From NCBI RefSeq assembly GCF_024347595.1, contig NZ_AP025506.1, positions 1,488,001 to 1,552,000 on the forward strand: a stretch of DNA of 64,000 bases. The letters run 5' to 3'. Below are positions 44,765 through 52,708 of the stretch, piece after piece. Every line of letters begins with the position of its first letter. Positions within the stretch are counted from its first letter, which is position 1. The notes under the pieces are model-generated. The model ran no database searches. It was not told the DNA's origin and saw nothing but the letters and a program-made list of their open reading frames with translations. The DNA comes from Vibrio pomeroyi (GTDB taxonomy: Bacteria; Pseudomonadota; Gammaproteobacteria; Enterobacterales; Vibrionaceae). The translations under genes and the position numbers were made by a program.

Positions 44765-45679
44765 ATGAAAAGAAATGATTTGTTGTTAGCGGTGTTCGTG
44801 ATGGCAATTTGGGGATTCAATTTCTCGATGATCAAAATGGGTGTGACCAATGTGCATCCGTTGTTGGCAACCGCAGCACGTTTCTCGCTAGCGGTGATTC
44901 CAGTGATATTTTTTGTGGCGAGACCGAGTGTCGCTTGGCGCTATTTAGTGAGTTACGGCTTCGTGTTTGGTGTGGGTATTTGGGGCATGGCTTCATGGTC
45001 AATAACAGCAGGGCTTTCATCAGGGTTGTCGTCGGTATTGCTTTCTACCAACGTATTAATCGGTATGGCCGTTGGGGTATGGGTTTTCAAAGAAAGTGCA
45101 TCGGTTCGTAAGTTAATGGGTGCGATGTTAGCTATGTGTGCACTCGCGGTCTTAGTCTCGGCTGCAGAGGGCAATGTCACCGTTAATGGCGTTATCTTGA
45201 TTATGATTGCAGCGTGCAGTTGGACGCTAATGGGCGTGATTGTTAAAGCATCTAAAACTAAGCAGGCTTTTGCATTCAATGTATGGGGAATGTTGTTTGC
45301 GCCAGTGCCTTTGGTGTTGTTTGCCGTGATGCTACACGGTGATCAAATTATCTGGCAGGGGATGGAACAATGGGATTGGAACACAACGATTGCAGTGTTG
45401 TTTCAGGCTTACCCTACGACATTGTTTGGTTACTGGGTGTGGAATAAGTTGTTAATCCAATATCCGTTAAGCACTACCGCATCGTTAACCTTGCTCGTGC
45501 CAATCTTTGCATTGATCAGCGGTTACTTTATGTATGACGAAGTATTATCAGTCGCACAAGTGGTTGCATCTGTGCTGTTTTTAGTCGGGATTGGCTTAAT
45601 CGTAAAACCTGCGAAGGCTGCGATCACCAAAACATTAGATGACAAAGAATCAGCAGGAAAACTCGCTAAGCAATCATGA
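44765..45679 (+). CDS. EamA/DMT-family exporter, probably controlled by the divergent MocR
   Basis: A 304-aa protein with about ten helices; GGAGGGGT 4-11 bp before the ATG at 44765 decides the start. EamA repeats are visible (VFVMAIWGFNFSMIKMGVTNVHPLLATAARF; YPLSTTASLTLLVPIFALISGYFMYDEVLSVAQVVASVLFLVGI). Such carriers export amino acids or metabolites. Divergent from the MocR gene, whose pair is a known functional theme. A terminator follows at 45746. Confidence 0.88.
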   Translation: MKRNDLLLAVFVMAIWGFNFSMIKMGVTNVHPLLATAARFSLAVIPVIFFVARPSVAWRYLVSYGFVFGVGIWGMASWSITAGLSSGLSSVLLSTNVLIGMAVGVWVFKESASVRKLMGAMLAMCALAVLVSAAEGNVTVNGVILIMIAACSWTLMGVIVKASKTKQAFAFNVWGMLFAPVPLVLFAVMLHGDQIIWQGMEQWDWNTTIAVLFQAYPTTLFGYWVWNKLLIQYPLSTTASLTLLVPIFALISGYFMYDEVLSVAQVVASVLFLVGIGLIVKPAKAAITKTLDDKESAGKLAKQS

Positions 45680-45745
45680 TGTCGTTCGCGGTAAATAAGC
45701 GCGATGTAAACTAATCATTGAAGCTACAGTGTTGATTAAGGAACT

Positions 45746-45772
45746 AAGGCCTCGCAATCGCGGGGCCTTTTC
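45746..45772 (+). terminator. Rho-independent terminator after the EamA gene
   Basis: AAGGCCTCGC-AATC-GCGGGGCCTT (one mismatch) plus a short T-run. Similar GGCC/GCGG hairpins end other genes in this window (13667, 20787). Confidence 0.75.
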
Positions 45773-45885
45773 ATGTGTAGGTTTCGAGGTGAAAAATCGT
45801 TGCGGTTTAGCGTTCTCATAGTTCCTTTGAATTATCTGATGCTTGCTCGTTAAGTCTTCTGGAGAAATAGGTATATTGTTGTTAC

Positions 45886-45898
45886 GTTATATCATAAC
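45886..45898. promoter_or_regulatory. Zur-type operator before the aspartoacylase gene
   Basis: GTTATATCATAAC inside the 28-nt dyad TTGTTGTTAC...ATAACAACAA (45877-45904). One mismatch to GTTATANTATAAC, the same degree of match as the zur box. It is 47 bp before the ATG. Confidence 0.72.
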
Positions 45899-45945
45899 AA
45901 CAATGCAAGGGTGACTTGCACTTTCGATACTTGGAAATCAATTAC

Positions 45946-46818
45946 ATGGATAACATCAATCAAGTCTTACTGGTTGCCGGAACTCACGGTAACGAGCTTT
46001 CTGGAATCTACCTAAACAAACTGATCAAAGAGCGTATGTATGCCGCCGATCGTTCGACATTCTCTACGAATTCAGTTATCGCAAACCCTAAAGCGGTAGA
46101 GCAGAACGTTCGATATCTTGATACGGATCTAAACCGTCAGTTTTCTAATGCTAACCACGACGACACTGCCGGTTTAGCTGAGTACACAGTGGCGCGACAG
46201 TTTATAGATAGACACGCGAGCACAGAGCAACAACTGATTGTGGATTTGCACAACACAACCAGCAATATGGGGGCGACATTAATCTTACTTTCCAATGATA
46301 CTTTCTATCAAAAAATGGGCGCGTATGTGAAACAACGAATGCCAGAAGCTAATATTCTGTTTGAAGATAGAAAGCCTTGGGATGAGCAGCCTTACCTTTG
46401 TACTGCCGGGAAGTGTGGAGTGATGATTGAAGTTGGCGCTCAGGCACATGGCTCACTGAAGTTCGATACACTTAAATTGATGAAGCATATGCTGACGATG
46501 GTTCTTGATTACGTCGAGAAGCACAACCTCAAGCAAGTACAAGCGTTAGAAGACTACGATGCCTTTTTCTATGTTGAAGAGGTGAACGTTCCGCTTGGCC
46601 CCGATGGTATGCGCGTTGCTACCGTGCATCCAGCGATCTGTGGTCGAGATTTTGAGGTAGTGAAGCAAGGTGAGCCGATACTCGCGACTTTCTTTGGCTA
46701 TGATATCTATTGGGAGCGCGAACGAGAGATCTATCCACATTTCATTAATGAAAGTGCTTACGCTAAAGCCAACATTGCAATGGCACTGGCCGAGAAGCGT
46801 TTGGTCTCAGTGAAATAG
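45946..46818 (+). CDS. Aspartoacylase / succinylglutamate desuccinylase-family protein, zinc-dependent hydrolase
   Basis: A 290-aa protein, using the ATG at 45946 (MDNINQVLLVAGTHGNELSG) rather than the earlier in-frame TTG at 45916. Zinc-ligand motifs: THGNE (His14, Glu17) and DLHNTT; substrate and catalytic motifs are DLNRQF and GVMIEVGAQAHG. Length and the Zn site match aspartoacylase, which deacetylates N-acetylaspartate. A strong Zur-type box precedes the gene, so it is probably made under zinc shortage; the reason is not clear. It is convergent with the zinc-starvation operon, and an insertion sequence now splits its terminator. Confidence 0.85.
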   Translation: MDNINQVLLVAGTHGNELSGIYLNKLIKERMYAADRSTFSTNSVIANPKAVEQNVRYLDTDLNRQFSNANHDDTAGLAEYTVARQFIDRHASTEQQLIVDLHNTTSNMGATLILLSNDTFYQKMGAYVKQRMPEANILFEDRKPWDEQPYLCTAGKCGVMIEVGAQAHGSLKFDTLKLMKHMLTMVLDYVEKHNLKQVQALEDYDAFFYVEEVNVPLGPDGMRVATVHPAICGRDFEVVKQGEPILATFFGYDIYWEREREIYPHFINESAYAKANIAMALAEKRLVSVK

Positions 46819-46845
46819 CGTGTTGAACCTATAACGGATTAGTTA

Positions 46846-46876
46846 AAAAGCCCTATGAATGTATCAATTCATAGGG
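46846..46876 (+). terminator. Left part of a terminator split by the insertion sequence
   Basis: AAAGCCCTATGAAT then GTATCA then ATTCATAGGG. Joined to the right flank (48172 onwards, CTTTGATTTT) this makes a 14-bp perfect hairpin with a T-rich tail. The insertion lies in the descending arm. Confidence 0.8.
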
Positions 46877-46910
46877 TGTACCGTCCTGATATGGGTTGAC
46901 ACTTGATTGA

Positions 46911-47717
46911 CTAAAACGCTCGATGTATTTCATCGGGCGTTTTGTATTTTAGAGCAGTGTGAGGCCTATATTCATTATAGATTTTTACTGATTCGGCGAC
47001 CATTTTCTTTGCTTCATCTAAATCATTCGGTTTATTCAACAGATACTCCATCTTCAATATTCCGTTGATCCTCTCTGCTAACGCATTTTGATAACAGTCA
47101 TAGCCATCAGTCATTGAGCAAGATACATCATACTGTCGATGCAACTCTTGGTATTCAACAGAGCAGTACTGAACACCTCGATCTGAGTGATGAACAAGCT
47201 CACCTGTATTCTTCCGCTCTTTCAACGCGTTTAAAAAGGCCTGCTTGACCGTGCGAGCTTTCATATCATCACCTATGTGATAGCCCACGATTTTTCTTGA
47301 ATAAGCGTCCGTCACTAAACTGAGATAAGTACTACCACACCGCGTTGCTAGATAAGTAATATCGGCAACCCATAATTGCTCTGGTCTTTCCGGTATTAAG
47401 CCTTCTTTGATTCGATTTGGATGGCAGTAAAAGCGATGATTACTGTTTGTGGTTCGATGATAAGCCCTTCGATTCTGCACTAATAATCGATTCATTCTCA
47501 GTAGAGAGAATAAGCGGTCTCGCCCGATTTCAATATCGTTCTGAGCAAGTAAATACTTGATCTTACGAGTTCCTATACGAGGGTGCATCATCCTTTGCTC
47601 CTTCACAAAACCGAGTACTGATTCATCTTTCTTTGTCTGATGAATTTCCGCAACACAGCGCTTGTAGAAAGCTTGTCGTGTAATACCGATGAAGTGACAA
47701 GCTTTAGTGACGGTCAA
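46911..47717 (-). CDS. IS3-family transposase OrfB (DDE catalytic domain)
   Basis: A 268-aa frame with the HTH_21 region (RQAFYKRCVAEI, RMMHPRIGTRKIKYLLAQNDI) and the rve integrase core: first Asp in WVADITYLATR, second in HHSDRGVQY, Glu in QNALAERINGILKMEYL. The spacing is normal for the DDE catalytic triad. It begins with a weak TTG and lies in the -1 frame relative to OrfA, so it is most likely made only as an OrfAB fusion by ribosomal slippage at the A-run 47729-47734. The element looks functional. Confidence 0.9.
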   Translation of the reverse strand: MTVTKACHFIGITRQAFYKRCVAEIHQTKKDESVLGFVKEQRMMHPRIGTRKIKYLLAQNDIEIGRDRLFSLLRMNRLLVQNRRAYHRTTNSNHRFYCHPNRIKEGLIPERPEQLWVADITYLATRCGSTYLSLVTDAYSRKIVGYHIGDDMKARTVKQAFLNALKERKNTGELVHHSDRGVQYCSVEYQELHRQYDVSCSMTDGYDCYQNALAERINGILKMEYLLNKPNDLDEAKKMVAESVKIYNEYRPHTALKYKTPDEIHRAF

Positions 47718-48115
47718 CTTTCTGACCGTTTTTTCCTTAATAACTCGGCCTTGCGCTTCTTTGAGATTCGGACACCGAAATCTCGATCCATGACTTTTAC
47801 AACCGCTTCAAAGAACTCAGCTTTAAGCTGAGTTTCTTCTAATTGCTGTTCGAGTTCTTTGATTCGTTGCTCTGGGGTTTGAGTTGAGGAAGAGTTTGAC
47901 ATAGTCGCTCCTAACGCTCTCGATTGTTCTATTCCTTTAGACCAATCTAGTTGACCATGTTTGCGAAGCCAAACTAAAACGGTAGAGCGACCTTGGATCC
48001 CATAACGCTCTTGAGCCTGCTTATAAGTCATTTCGCCTTTTTCAACTTGGCTTACTACTGCCAATTTAAAGGCAAGAGAATAATCTCGTTGAGTACGTCT
48101 ACTTGTTGTTTTCAT
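47714..48115 (-). CDS. IS3-family transposase OrfA (helix-turn-helix subunit)
   Basis: A 133-aa protein; the ATG at 48115 has GGAGAG 7 bp upstream, better than the ATG at 48133. The N-terminal HTH_Tnp_1 part reads RDYSLAFKLAVVSQVEKGEMTYKQAQERYGIQGRSTVLVWLRKHG, and a leucine-zipper-like coil follows (IKELEQQLEETQLKAEFFEAVVKVM). It ends ELLRKKRSES, where an A6 run in the codons AAA AAA precedes the stop. A -1 slip there enters the OrfB frame. OrfA alone usually binds the ends and limits transposition. Confidence 0.9.
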   Translation of the reverse strand: MKTTSRRTQRDYSLAFKLAVVSQVEKGEMTYKQAQERYGIQGRSTVLVWLRKHGQLDWSKGIEQSRALGATMSNSSSTQTPEQRIKELEQQLEETQLKAEFFEAVVKVMDRDFGVRISKKRKAELLRKKRSES

Positions 48116-48209
48116 GACACTCTCCAATTTCATGTTGGAAATGTGTCAACCATATTTAGGACGGTACAGGGCTTTGATTTTAGGGAGTGGGAGAATTAAC
48201 CAGTTCTGG

Positions 48210-49226
48210 TTAGATCTGACACGCCAACAATTGGTTTTCTAGGTCACTGTCGATGCTGTAACCAATGACTTCAATTCTGGTTTCACTGCACTCATCGAGT
48301 TCTGATTCGGTCAAACCATCCTCTGTTAAGTTGTAGCCAAAGATACCATTTGGAGTAATGAACACTGCTTTCATGCGTTCGACTTTCAAGCCGACTAGAA
48401 ATCGTCGTAAACGCTGGTGGTCGAACAGTTTGTCAGCCGCGAATCGCCAACCAATACTTTCAAACCCTTCACCTTGGTTGCTCGCCTTTATCATACCGCT
48501 CTCTGGCATCGGTAATTCTGAAGCGAGTGGCTTATCTTGCTTATGATGGTGATGGTGATGGTGGTGATGGTGCCTATGAGCTTGGTGGTGATAGAAATTA
48601 CTGTTTCCATCAAACTCGTCGTATGGGATCTTACCATGATGAGCAAAGATCAGCTTAGTGTCAGGGTGACAAACCTGTGCAACGTACTCAGCCAGTTTTT
48701 CTGCATCGCCACTTTTGTAGAGATCGACTTTATTACCCACGATGGTATCGGCAATGGTGATTTGCTGATTGAAGGTATCGTGTTCAGAGTAGCGTGTGTC
48801 AGATAGCTTACGGGCGTCGACCAAAGTCACGTTCTTCTGAAGTGACAACACCTTACGGTAGTGCTCAGAAGACAAGACTTCTAACACTTCTTTAGGGTGA
48901 CCAAGCCCGGTAGGTTCTATCAACAAGCGATCAGGTTTTGCCTCAGACAGCAGTTGATTCAGCGCTATTTGCATCGGTAAACCAGCCGCGCAACACATAC
49001 AGCCGCCAGGCACTTCTCGGATAAACACTTGTTGTTTGCTGTCGTTCCCTTGTATCAAACTGCCGTCTACGCCGATTTCTCCAAATTCGTTCACCAAAAT
49101 CGCCCAGTTCTCATCTGCAGGCTTGTTCTTCATTAGGTTGAGAATCGCGGTAGTTTTACCTACGCCGAGAAAGCCGGTAATGATATTGGTTGGAATACCC
49201 AAGAGAGGCTTTTCATCAGAGCTCAT
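48210..49226 (-). CDS. COG0523 (G3E) metallochaperone GTPase with polyhistidine stretch
   Basis: A 338-aa protein beginning at the ATG at 49226, with AGGAG upstream. The GTPase core has Walker A GFLGVGKTTAIL, the metal-binding CxCC motif (GGCMCC), and a DxxG-like region. A His-rich segment (HHHQAHRHHHHHHHHHH at about 233-250) precedes the CobW C-terminal domain. Such proteins (ZigA, YeiR, ZNG1-like) deliver zinc to client enzymes under starvation. Last in the operon zur - dihydroorotase-like - gamma-carbonic anhydrase - COG0523; its start overlaps the previous gene by 11 bp. No second box of its own is needed. Confidence 0.93.
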   Translation of the reverse strand: MSSDEKPLLGIPTNIITGFLGVGKTTAILNLMKNKPADENWAILVNEFGEIGVDGSLIQGNDSKQQVFIREVPGGCMCCAAGLPMQIALNQLLSEAKPDRLLIEPTGLGHPKEVLEVLSSEHYRKVLSLQKNVTLVDARKLSDTRYSEHDTFNQQITIADTIVGNKVDLYKSGDAEKLAEYVAQVCHPDTKLIFAHHGKIPYDEFDGNSNFYHHQAHRHHHHHHHHHHKQDKPLASELPMPESGMIKASNQGEGFESIGWRFAADKLFDHQRLRRFLVGLKVERMKAVFITPNGIFGYNLTEDGLTESELDECSETRIEVIGYSIDSDLENQLLACQI

Positions 49227-49776
49227 TGGCAATTCTCCTATAACCTTGAACAAGGGTATGGTTTGCCGAAACAACGGACTCTGAAAACGCAGAATACTCA
49301 GGTGGTACCTTTGAGATATTGTTCAAATCAAACCTTGAACCGATGTTGGTCATTGGTGGTACGTGGAAGTTCTCAGGTAAGTCGTGTCCGTCTACCACGC
49401 AGTTATGGCGAATCACACAACCTTTGCCAATCACCGCATTAAAGACGACGGAATTGAAGCCAATAAATACGTCGTCACAGACCTGACAAGGACCATGAAT
49501 AATAGATCGGTGAGCAATGGATGAGCGTTCACCAATAGTGACGGCTGCGCCAGCTTTTGAGTGAATAACCACACCATCTTGAATGTTGGTGTCGCGCTTA
49601 ATCACAATGGCTTCCATGTCACCCTGTTCGTTGACCTCGTCAGCACGAATCACAGCGTAAGGGCCAATAAAGACGTTGTCTTCAATGATGACCTTGCCAC
49701 AGATGATGGCGGTCGGGTCAATGAAAGCGGTCTCCGATACTTCAGGCATGTGACCGCTTGGATTTCTTCTTAACAT
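49216..49776 (-). CDS. Gamma-carbonic anhydrase-family protein
   Basis: A 186-aa left-handed beta-helix protein with repeats of the form V(I/F)IG (KVIIEDNVFIGPYAVIRADE, TNIQDGVVIHS, GERSSIAHRSIIHG, DDVFIGFNSVVFN). Metal-ligand His residues lie in VVIHS and the SIAHRSIIHG segment. In the family the trimer binds Zn, Co or Fe at the subunit interface; a version that tolerates other metals would make sense under zinc starvation. Third gene of the zur operon. Confidence 0.9.
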   Translation of the reverse strand: MLRRNPSGHMPEVSETAFIDPTAIICGKVIIEDNVFIGPYAVIRADEVNEQGDMEAIVIKRDTNIQDGVVIHSKAGAAVTIGERSSIAHRSIIHGPCQVCDDVFIGFNSVVFNAVIGKGCVIRHNCVVDGHDLPENFHVPPMTNIGSRFDLNNISKVPPEYSAFSESVVSANHTLVQGYRRIANEL

Positions 49777-49812
49777 ATTGATTTCTTTTTATTGATGGTA
49801 ATAACTGATGGA

Positions 49813-51195
49813 CTAGCGCTCGAATGACAGCCTCATTGCTGGAGTGACAATGTCACCCGATATGTCTTTTGATGTATCAGCGGTATGTGTATGTTGGTTC
49901 TCAGGGGATTCTGGATTGCTATACACCTTGGCGCCATTGACCCAGGTGTGCTTGATCTGAGCAGAGAATTCGTGCCCTGCGAACGGTGACCACCCACATT
50001 GATACAAGCTGTTGTTATTACTGACTAGAGTTGGTGTCTGTGGATCGACTAATACTAAATCGGCGAAGTAGCCCTCACGGATATAGCCGCGTTCCTGTAT
50101 CGCATAACGGATCGCTGGGTTATGTGAGGTTTTCTCGACCACCTGTTCGACAGTCAAGGCTCCAGCTCGCACGTGGTCAAACAGACTCAATAAGGCGTGC
50201 TGTACCAGAGGTAAGCCGGCAGGTGCTTGTTCGTAAGGAACTTGTTTCTCTTCCCATGTATGTGGCGCGTGATCTGTCGCGATGATGTCGATTTGGCCTG
50301 TGCTCAACGCTGCTAATAGAGCGTCTCTATCACTAGGGTATTTGACGGCTGGATTGCACTTAATTTGGTTACCGAGCGTTGCGTAATCTTTGTTGCTAAA
50401 CCATAGGTGATGGACACAAGCTTCTGCGGTAATGCGTTTTCCTTGAATGGGGCCGACTTCAAACTGAGCGAGTTCTTTTTCTGTCGTGATGTGCAGCACA
50501 TGAAGTTGACTGTTGTGTTTTTTAGCTAGCTCAATCGCATAAGAAGAAGAGGCATAACAAGCTTTGTCGTCTCTTATAATGGGGTGATCTTCAATCGTGA
50601 AAACCGCTTTCTCTTTTCTTAATTGTTCTTGGTTCTTGGCGATAACAGGCCCGCTTTCACAGTGGGTGACAATTAGGACGGGAGAATCACGGAATATGGC
50701 ATCGAGTGCTTGAGGATCTTCAACCAACAAGTTGCCCGTTGAAGCGCCCATAAACACCTTAACACCACAGTGTTTAGTTGGGTCGAGACGCTTAATTTGT
50801 TCGAGGTTGTCTTCGGTCGCTCCCAGATAAAACGAGTAATTTGCTAGAGAGCTTTGTGCTGCAATATCGAACTTTTTTTCTAAGGCTTCAATGGTCGTTG
50901 TTGCAGGGTTTACGTTTGGCATCTCCATATAGCTGGTAATACCGCCTGCAACCGCAGCTCGTGACTCAGTGGCGATTGAGCCTTTGTGAGTTAAACCCGG
51001 CTCACGAAAGTGAACTTGGTCATCAATCATTCCAGGAATTAGGTAACAGCCTTGCGCGTCAATGACCTCATCGTTTGGGCTTGGTGAAATGTGGTTTGCG
51101 ATCTTTTCGATTCGCTGGTCGACGACCAATACATCTGTTTCGGTGACGATGCCTTCGTTAACCATGCGGGCATTCTTTATGAGCGTTGCAGACAT
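49813..51195 (-). CDS. Dihydroorotase-like amidohydrolase, Zur-regulated paralogue type
   Basis: A 460-aa protein with the pyrimidine-ring amidohydrolase fold: SYMEMPNVNP, GVKVFMGASTG (Lys that would be carboxylated), VTHCES, VLHITT and TDHAPHTWEEK. The first metal motif, usually HxH, reads DDQVHFREPG here, with Gln in place of the first His. This Gln form is known in a group of non-canonical dihydroorotases (PyrQ-type, found next to Zur genes), thought to stand in for PyrC when zinc is short. Second gene of the operon, 65 bp from zur. Confidence 0.88.
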   Translation of the reverse strand: MSATLIKNARMVNEGIVTETDVLVVDQRIEKIANHISPSPNDEVIDAQGCYLIPGMIDDQVHFREPGLTHKGSIATESRAAVAGGITSYMEMPNVNPATTTIEALEKKFDIAAQSSLANYSFYLGATEDNLEQIKRLDPTKHCGVKVFMGASTGNLLVEDPQALDAIFRDSPVLIVTHCESGPVIAKNQEQLRKEKAVFTIEDHPIIRDDKACYASSSYAIELAKKHNSQLHVLHITTEKELAQFEVGPIQGKRITAEACVHHLWFSNKDYATLGNQIKCNPAVKYPSDRDALLAALSTGQIDIIATDHAPHTWEEKQVPYEQAPAGLPLVQHALLSLFDHVRAGALTVEQVVEKTSHNPAIRYAIQERGYIREGYFADLVLVDPQTPTLVSNNNSLYQCGWSPFAGHEFSAQIKHTWVNGAKVYSNPESPENQHTHTADTSKDISGDIVTPAMRLSFER

Positions 51196-51260
51196 AGCGT
51201 TTCACTTTCTCCTTGTTGATAGGGCTAATACTGTTGAGAGTGTTTAAGAGAGTAGGAGCA

Positions 51261-51737
51261 TCATTGAGTGGAAGCGGGCTCATTTTGGTTCGCACATTCG
51301 TCGCACACACAGCTTATCTCTAACTGAGGGCTAACAACGGTGAAGCCTTCTTGTTTAGCATGAGATTGAAGGTCACGAATAATGGCAGGGTGGATGGTTT
51401 GCTCGCTGATCTTGTCGCACTTGGAACAGATCAAAAATTGGGGGATGCCATGCTCATGTTCGCAAAGAATATGGTCGCAAAGTATGAACTTATTGGAGAC
51501 TTTCAGTTTGTGCGCCAAGTGGTGCTCTTCTAGGAACTCCAATACTCGATAAACCGACATTGCCTGAACATTCTGATCAAAGTGCTCTTTACAGTAATCG
51601 ACAATTTCATAGGCAGACAGCGCTTTGTCGGCGTGTACCAACGCACGTAATATCAACAGCCTCTTTGCCGTAAACTGTTTGCCATTGGTTTTGCAGCCTT
51701 GTTTTACATGCTTAATGATCGCTTCGACGTCTCTCAT
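51261..51737 (-). CDS. zur: Zinc uptake regulator Zur (Fur family)
   Basis: A 158-aa Fur-family repressor with the N-terminal winged helix (AKRLLILRALVHADKALSAYEIVDYC, VQAMSVYRVLEFLEEHHLAHKL) and a C-terminal Cys pair CSKC plus CVCDEC for the structural zinc; HILCEHEHG gives metal-binding His residues. The best match among Fur homologues is Zur, because it leads a zinc-starvation operon and has a Zur-type box just upstream. It would repress DUF1007-NicO, the aspartoacylase, DUF1826 and its own operon when zinc is plentiful. Confidence 0.93.
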   Translation of the reverse strand: MRDVEAIIKHVKQGCKTNGKQFTAKRLLILRALVHADKALSAYEIVDYCKEHFDQNVQAMSVYRVLEFLEEHHLAHKLKVSNKFILCDHILCEHEHGIPQFLICSKCDKISEQTIHPAIIRDLQSHAKQEGFTVVSPQLEISCVCDECANQNEPASTQ

Positions 51738-52376
51738 TCAATCCACTAAATTAAAAATAACATAGAGATGTTATAACATAACAATTTGAGCGGTAAAACG
51801 TACTTTTGGTTTTGTTAGTACTAAGTGTGACTATTATTAGTTTTAAATGAAATAAGGAAGCGCGACGTTTTTAAGATTGGAAACAGAGGTTCAGCTGGGC
51901 AATACCGTTTTAAAACGTCGACGAGCGCGGCACATATCTGAATTCGATATTGACCCAATCGAATTAAATGCTGAAATGATACGAATCTCATATTTAATAA
52001 CGCTTATTTAGTAACCTCTGTTGAGTTCGATATCAAATCAAGTGGCTGATTTTATTGGGTATCGGAGACAAGTCTCAGAAATTAATATTTAGAAAACTAA
52101 AGTTTTAAATATTGGTTAAGTTGATTTGGTTGGAATATAACTCTGTTTGATGGCTATGAAGTAGAGGTTTTTTAGCTATATGTGTGAATTTAGGAGCGAG
52201 TTATCTTTCTGATTTGAAAGAATAATTCAATAGTTCAGATAAAAAAGTTGGCGAAAATCAGAAGCTTGGCATACACTTTCCTTGTAAATGACCTTATCTC
52301 ATTGATTGAATAGGGTAAATGCTTTGGCGCTACTGGCGATGGTAGCAATGTTTAACATAGCTTTGAGGAAAGTTTT
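51738..52376. other. Long intergenic region between zur and ihfA
   Basis: About 640 bp without a gene. It contains the Zur box near 51770, a perfect 9-bp inverted repeat CGACGTTTT (51863-51871) / AAAACGTCG (51912-51920), and otherwise A+T-rich sequence up to the ihfA ribosome site. No ORF of credible coding character. Confidence 0.5.
51770..51782. promoter_or_regulatory. Zur-type operator of the zur operon
   Basis: GTTATAACATAAC (one mismatch to GTTATANTATAAC) overlapping the perfect dyad ATGTTATAACAT (51768-51779). It is 33 bp before the zur ATG and points to autoregulation. Confidence 0.78.
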
Positions 52377-52673
52377 ATGGCACTCACGAAGGCCGATTTG
52401 GCTGAGAACCTGTTTGAGACACTCGGATACAGCAAGCGGGATGCCAAGGAAACGGTGGAAGTGTTTTTCGAAGAAGTTCGTAAAGCGCTCGAAAATGGCG
52501 AACAGGTAAAACTGTCTGGTTTTGGTAATTTTGATCTTCGCGAGAAAAACGAGCGACCTGGTCGTAACCCGAAAACTGGTGAAGACATTCCAATTTCTGC
52601 TCGACGTGTTGTTACTTTTAGACCGGGACAAAAACTAAAGGCCCGTGTCGAAAATATTAAAATCGAGAAGTAG
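52377..52673 (+). CDS. ihfA: Integration host factor alpha subunit
   Basis: A 98-aa protein starting [13 protein letters not shown], with [43 protein letters not shown], the signature of IhfA (himA). With IhfB it bends DNA at specific sites for recombination, replication and transcription. GAGGAAAG precedes the ATG. In most gammaproteobacteria ihfA follows pheST, but no pheT is upstream here; see finding. A terminator follows. Confidence 0.95.
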   Translation: MALTKADLAENLFETLGYSKRDAKETVEVFFEEVRKALENGEQVKLSGFGNFDLREKNERPGRNPKTGEDIPISARRVVTFRPGQKLKARVENIKIEK

Positions 52674-52682
52674 CCAAGCAAT

Positions 52683-52708
52683 AGACCACGCCTAGCGTGG
52701 TCTTTTTG
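52683..52708 (+). terminator. Rho-independent terminator of ihfA
   Basis: AGACCACGC-CTA-GCGTGGTCT perfect stem with T-run TTTTTG, 10 bp after the stop. Confidence 0.9.

Larger units (their letters stand above)
46877..48168 (-). mobile_element. Insertion sequence of the IS3 family, 1292 bp
   Basis: Left end TGTACCGTCCTGATATGGGTTGACAC (46877-46902 in part) matches the reverse complement of the right end (48143-48168: TGTACCGTCCTAAATATG...GTTGACAC). A 3-bp GGG direct repeat flanks it (46874-46876 and 48169-48171). It carries the two overlapping frames orfA (HTH) and orfB (DDE) in the -1 arrangement of the family, is apparently intact, and is inserted into a terminator between two zinc-regulated units. 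Confidence 0.93.

Noticed and set aside
48537..48806. A rightward frame rich in Met and Val opposite the COG0523 His tract
   Set aside because: It is produced by the repeated CAT/CAC codons of the His-rich stretch on the other strand.
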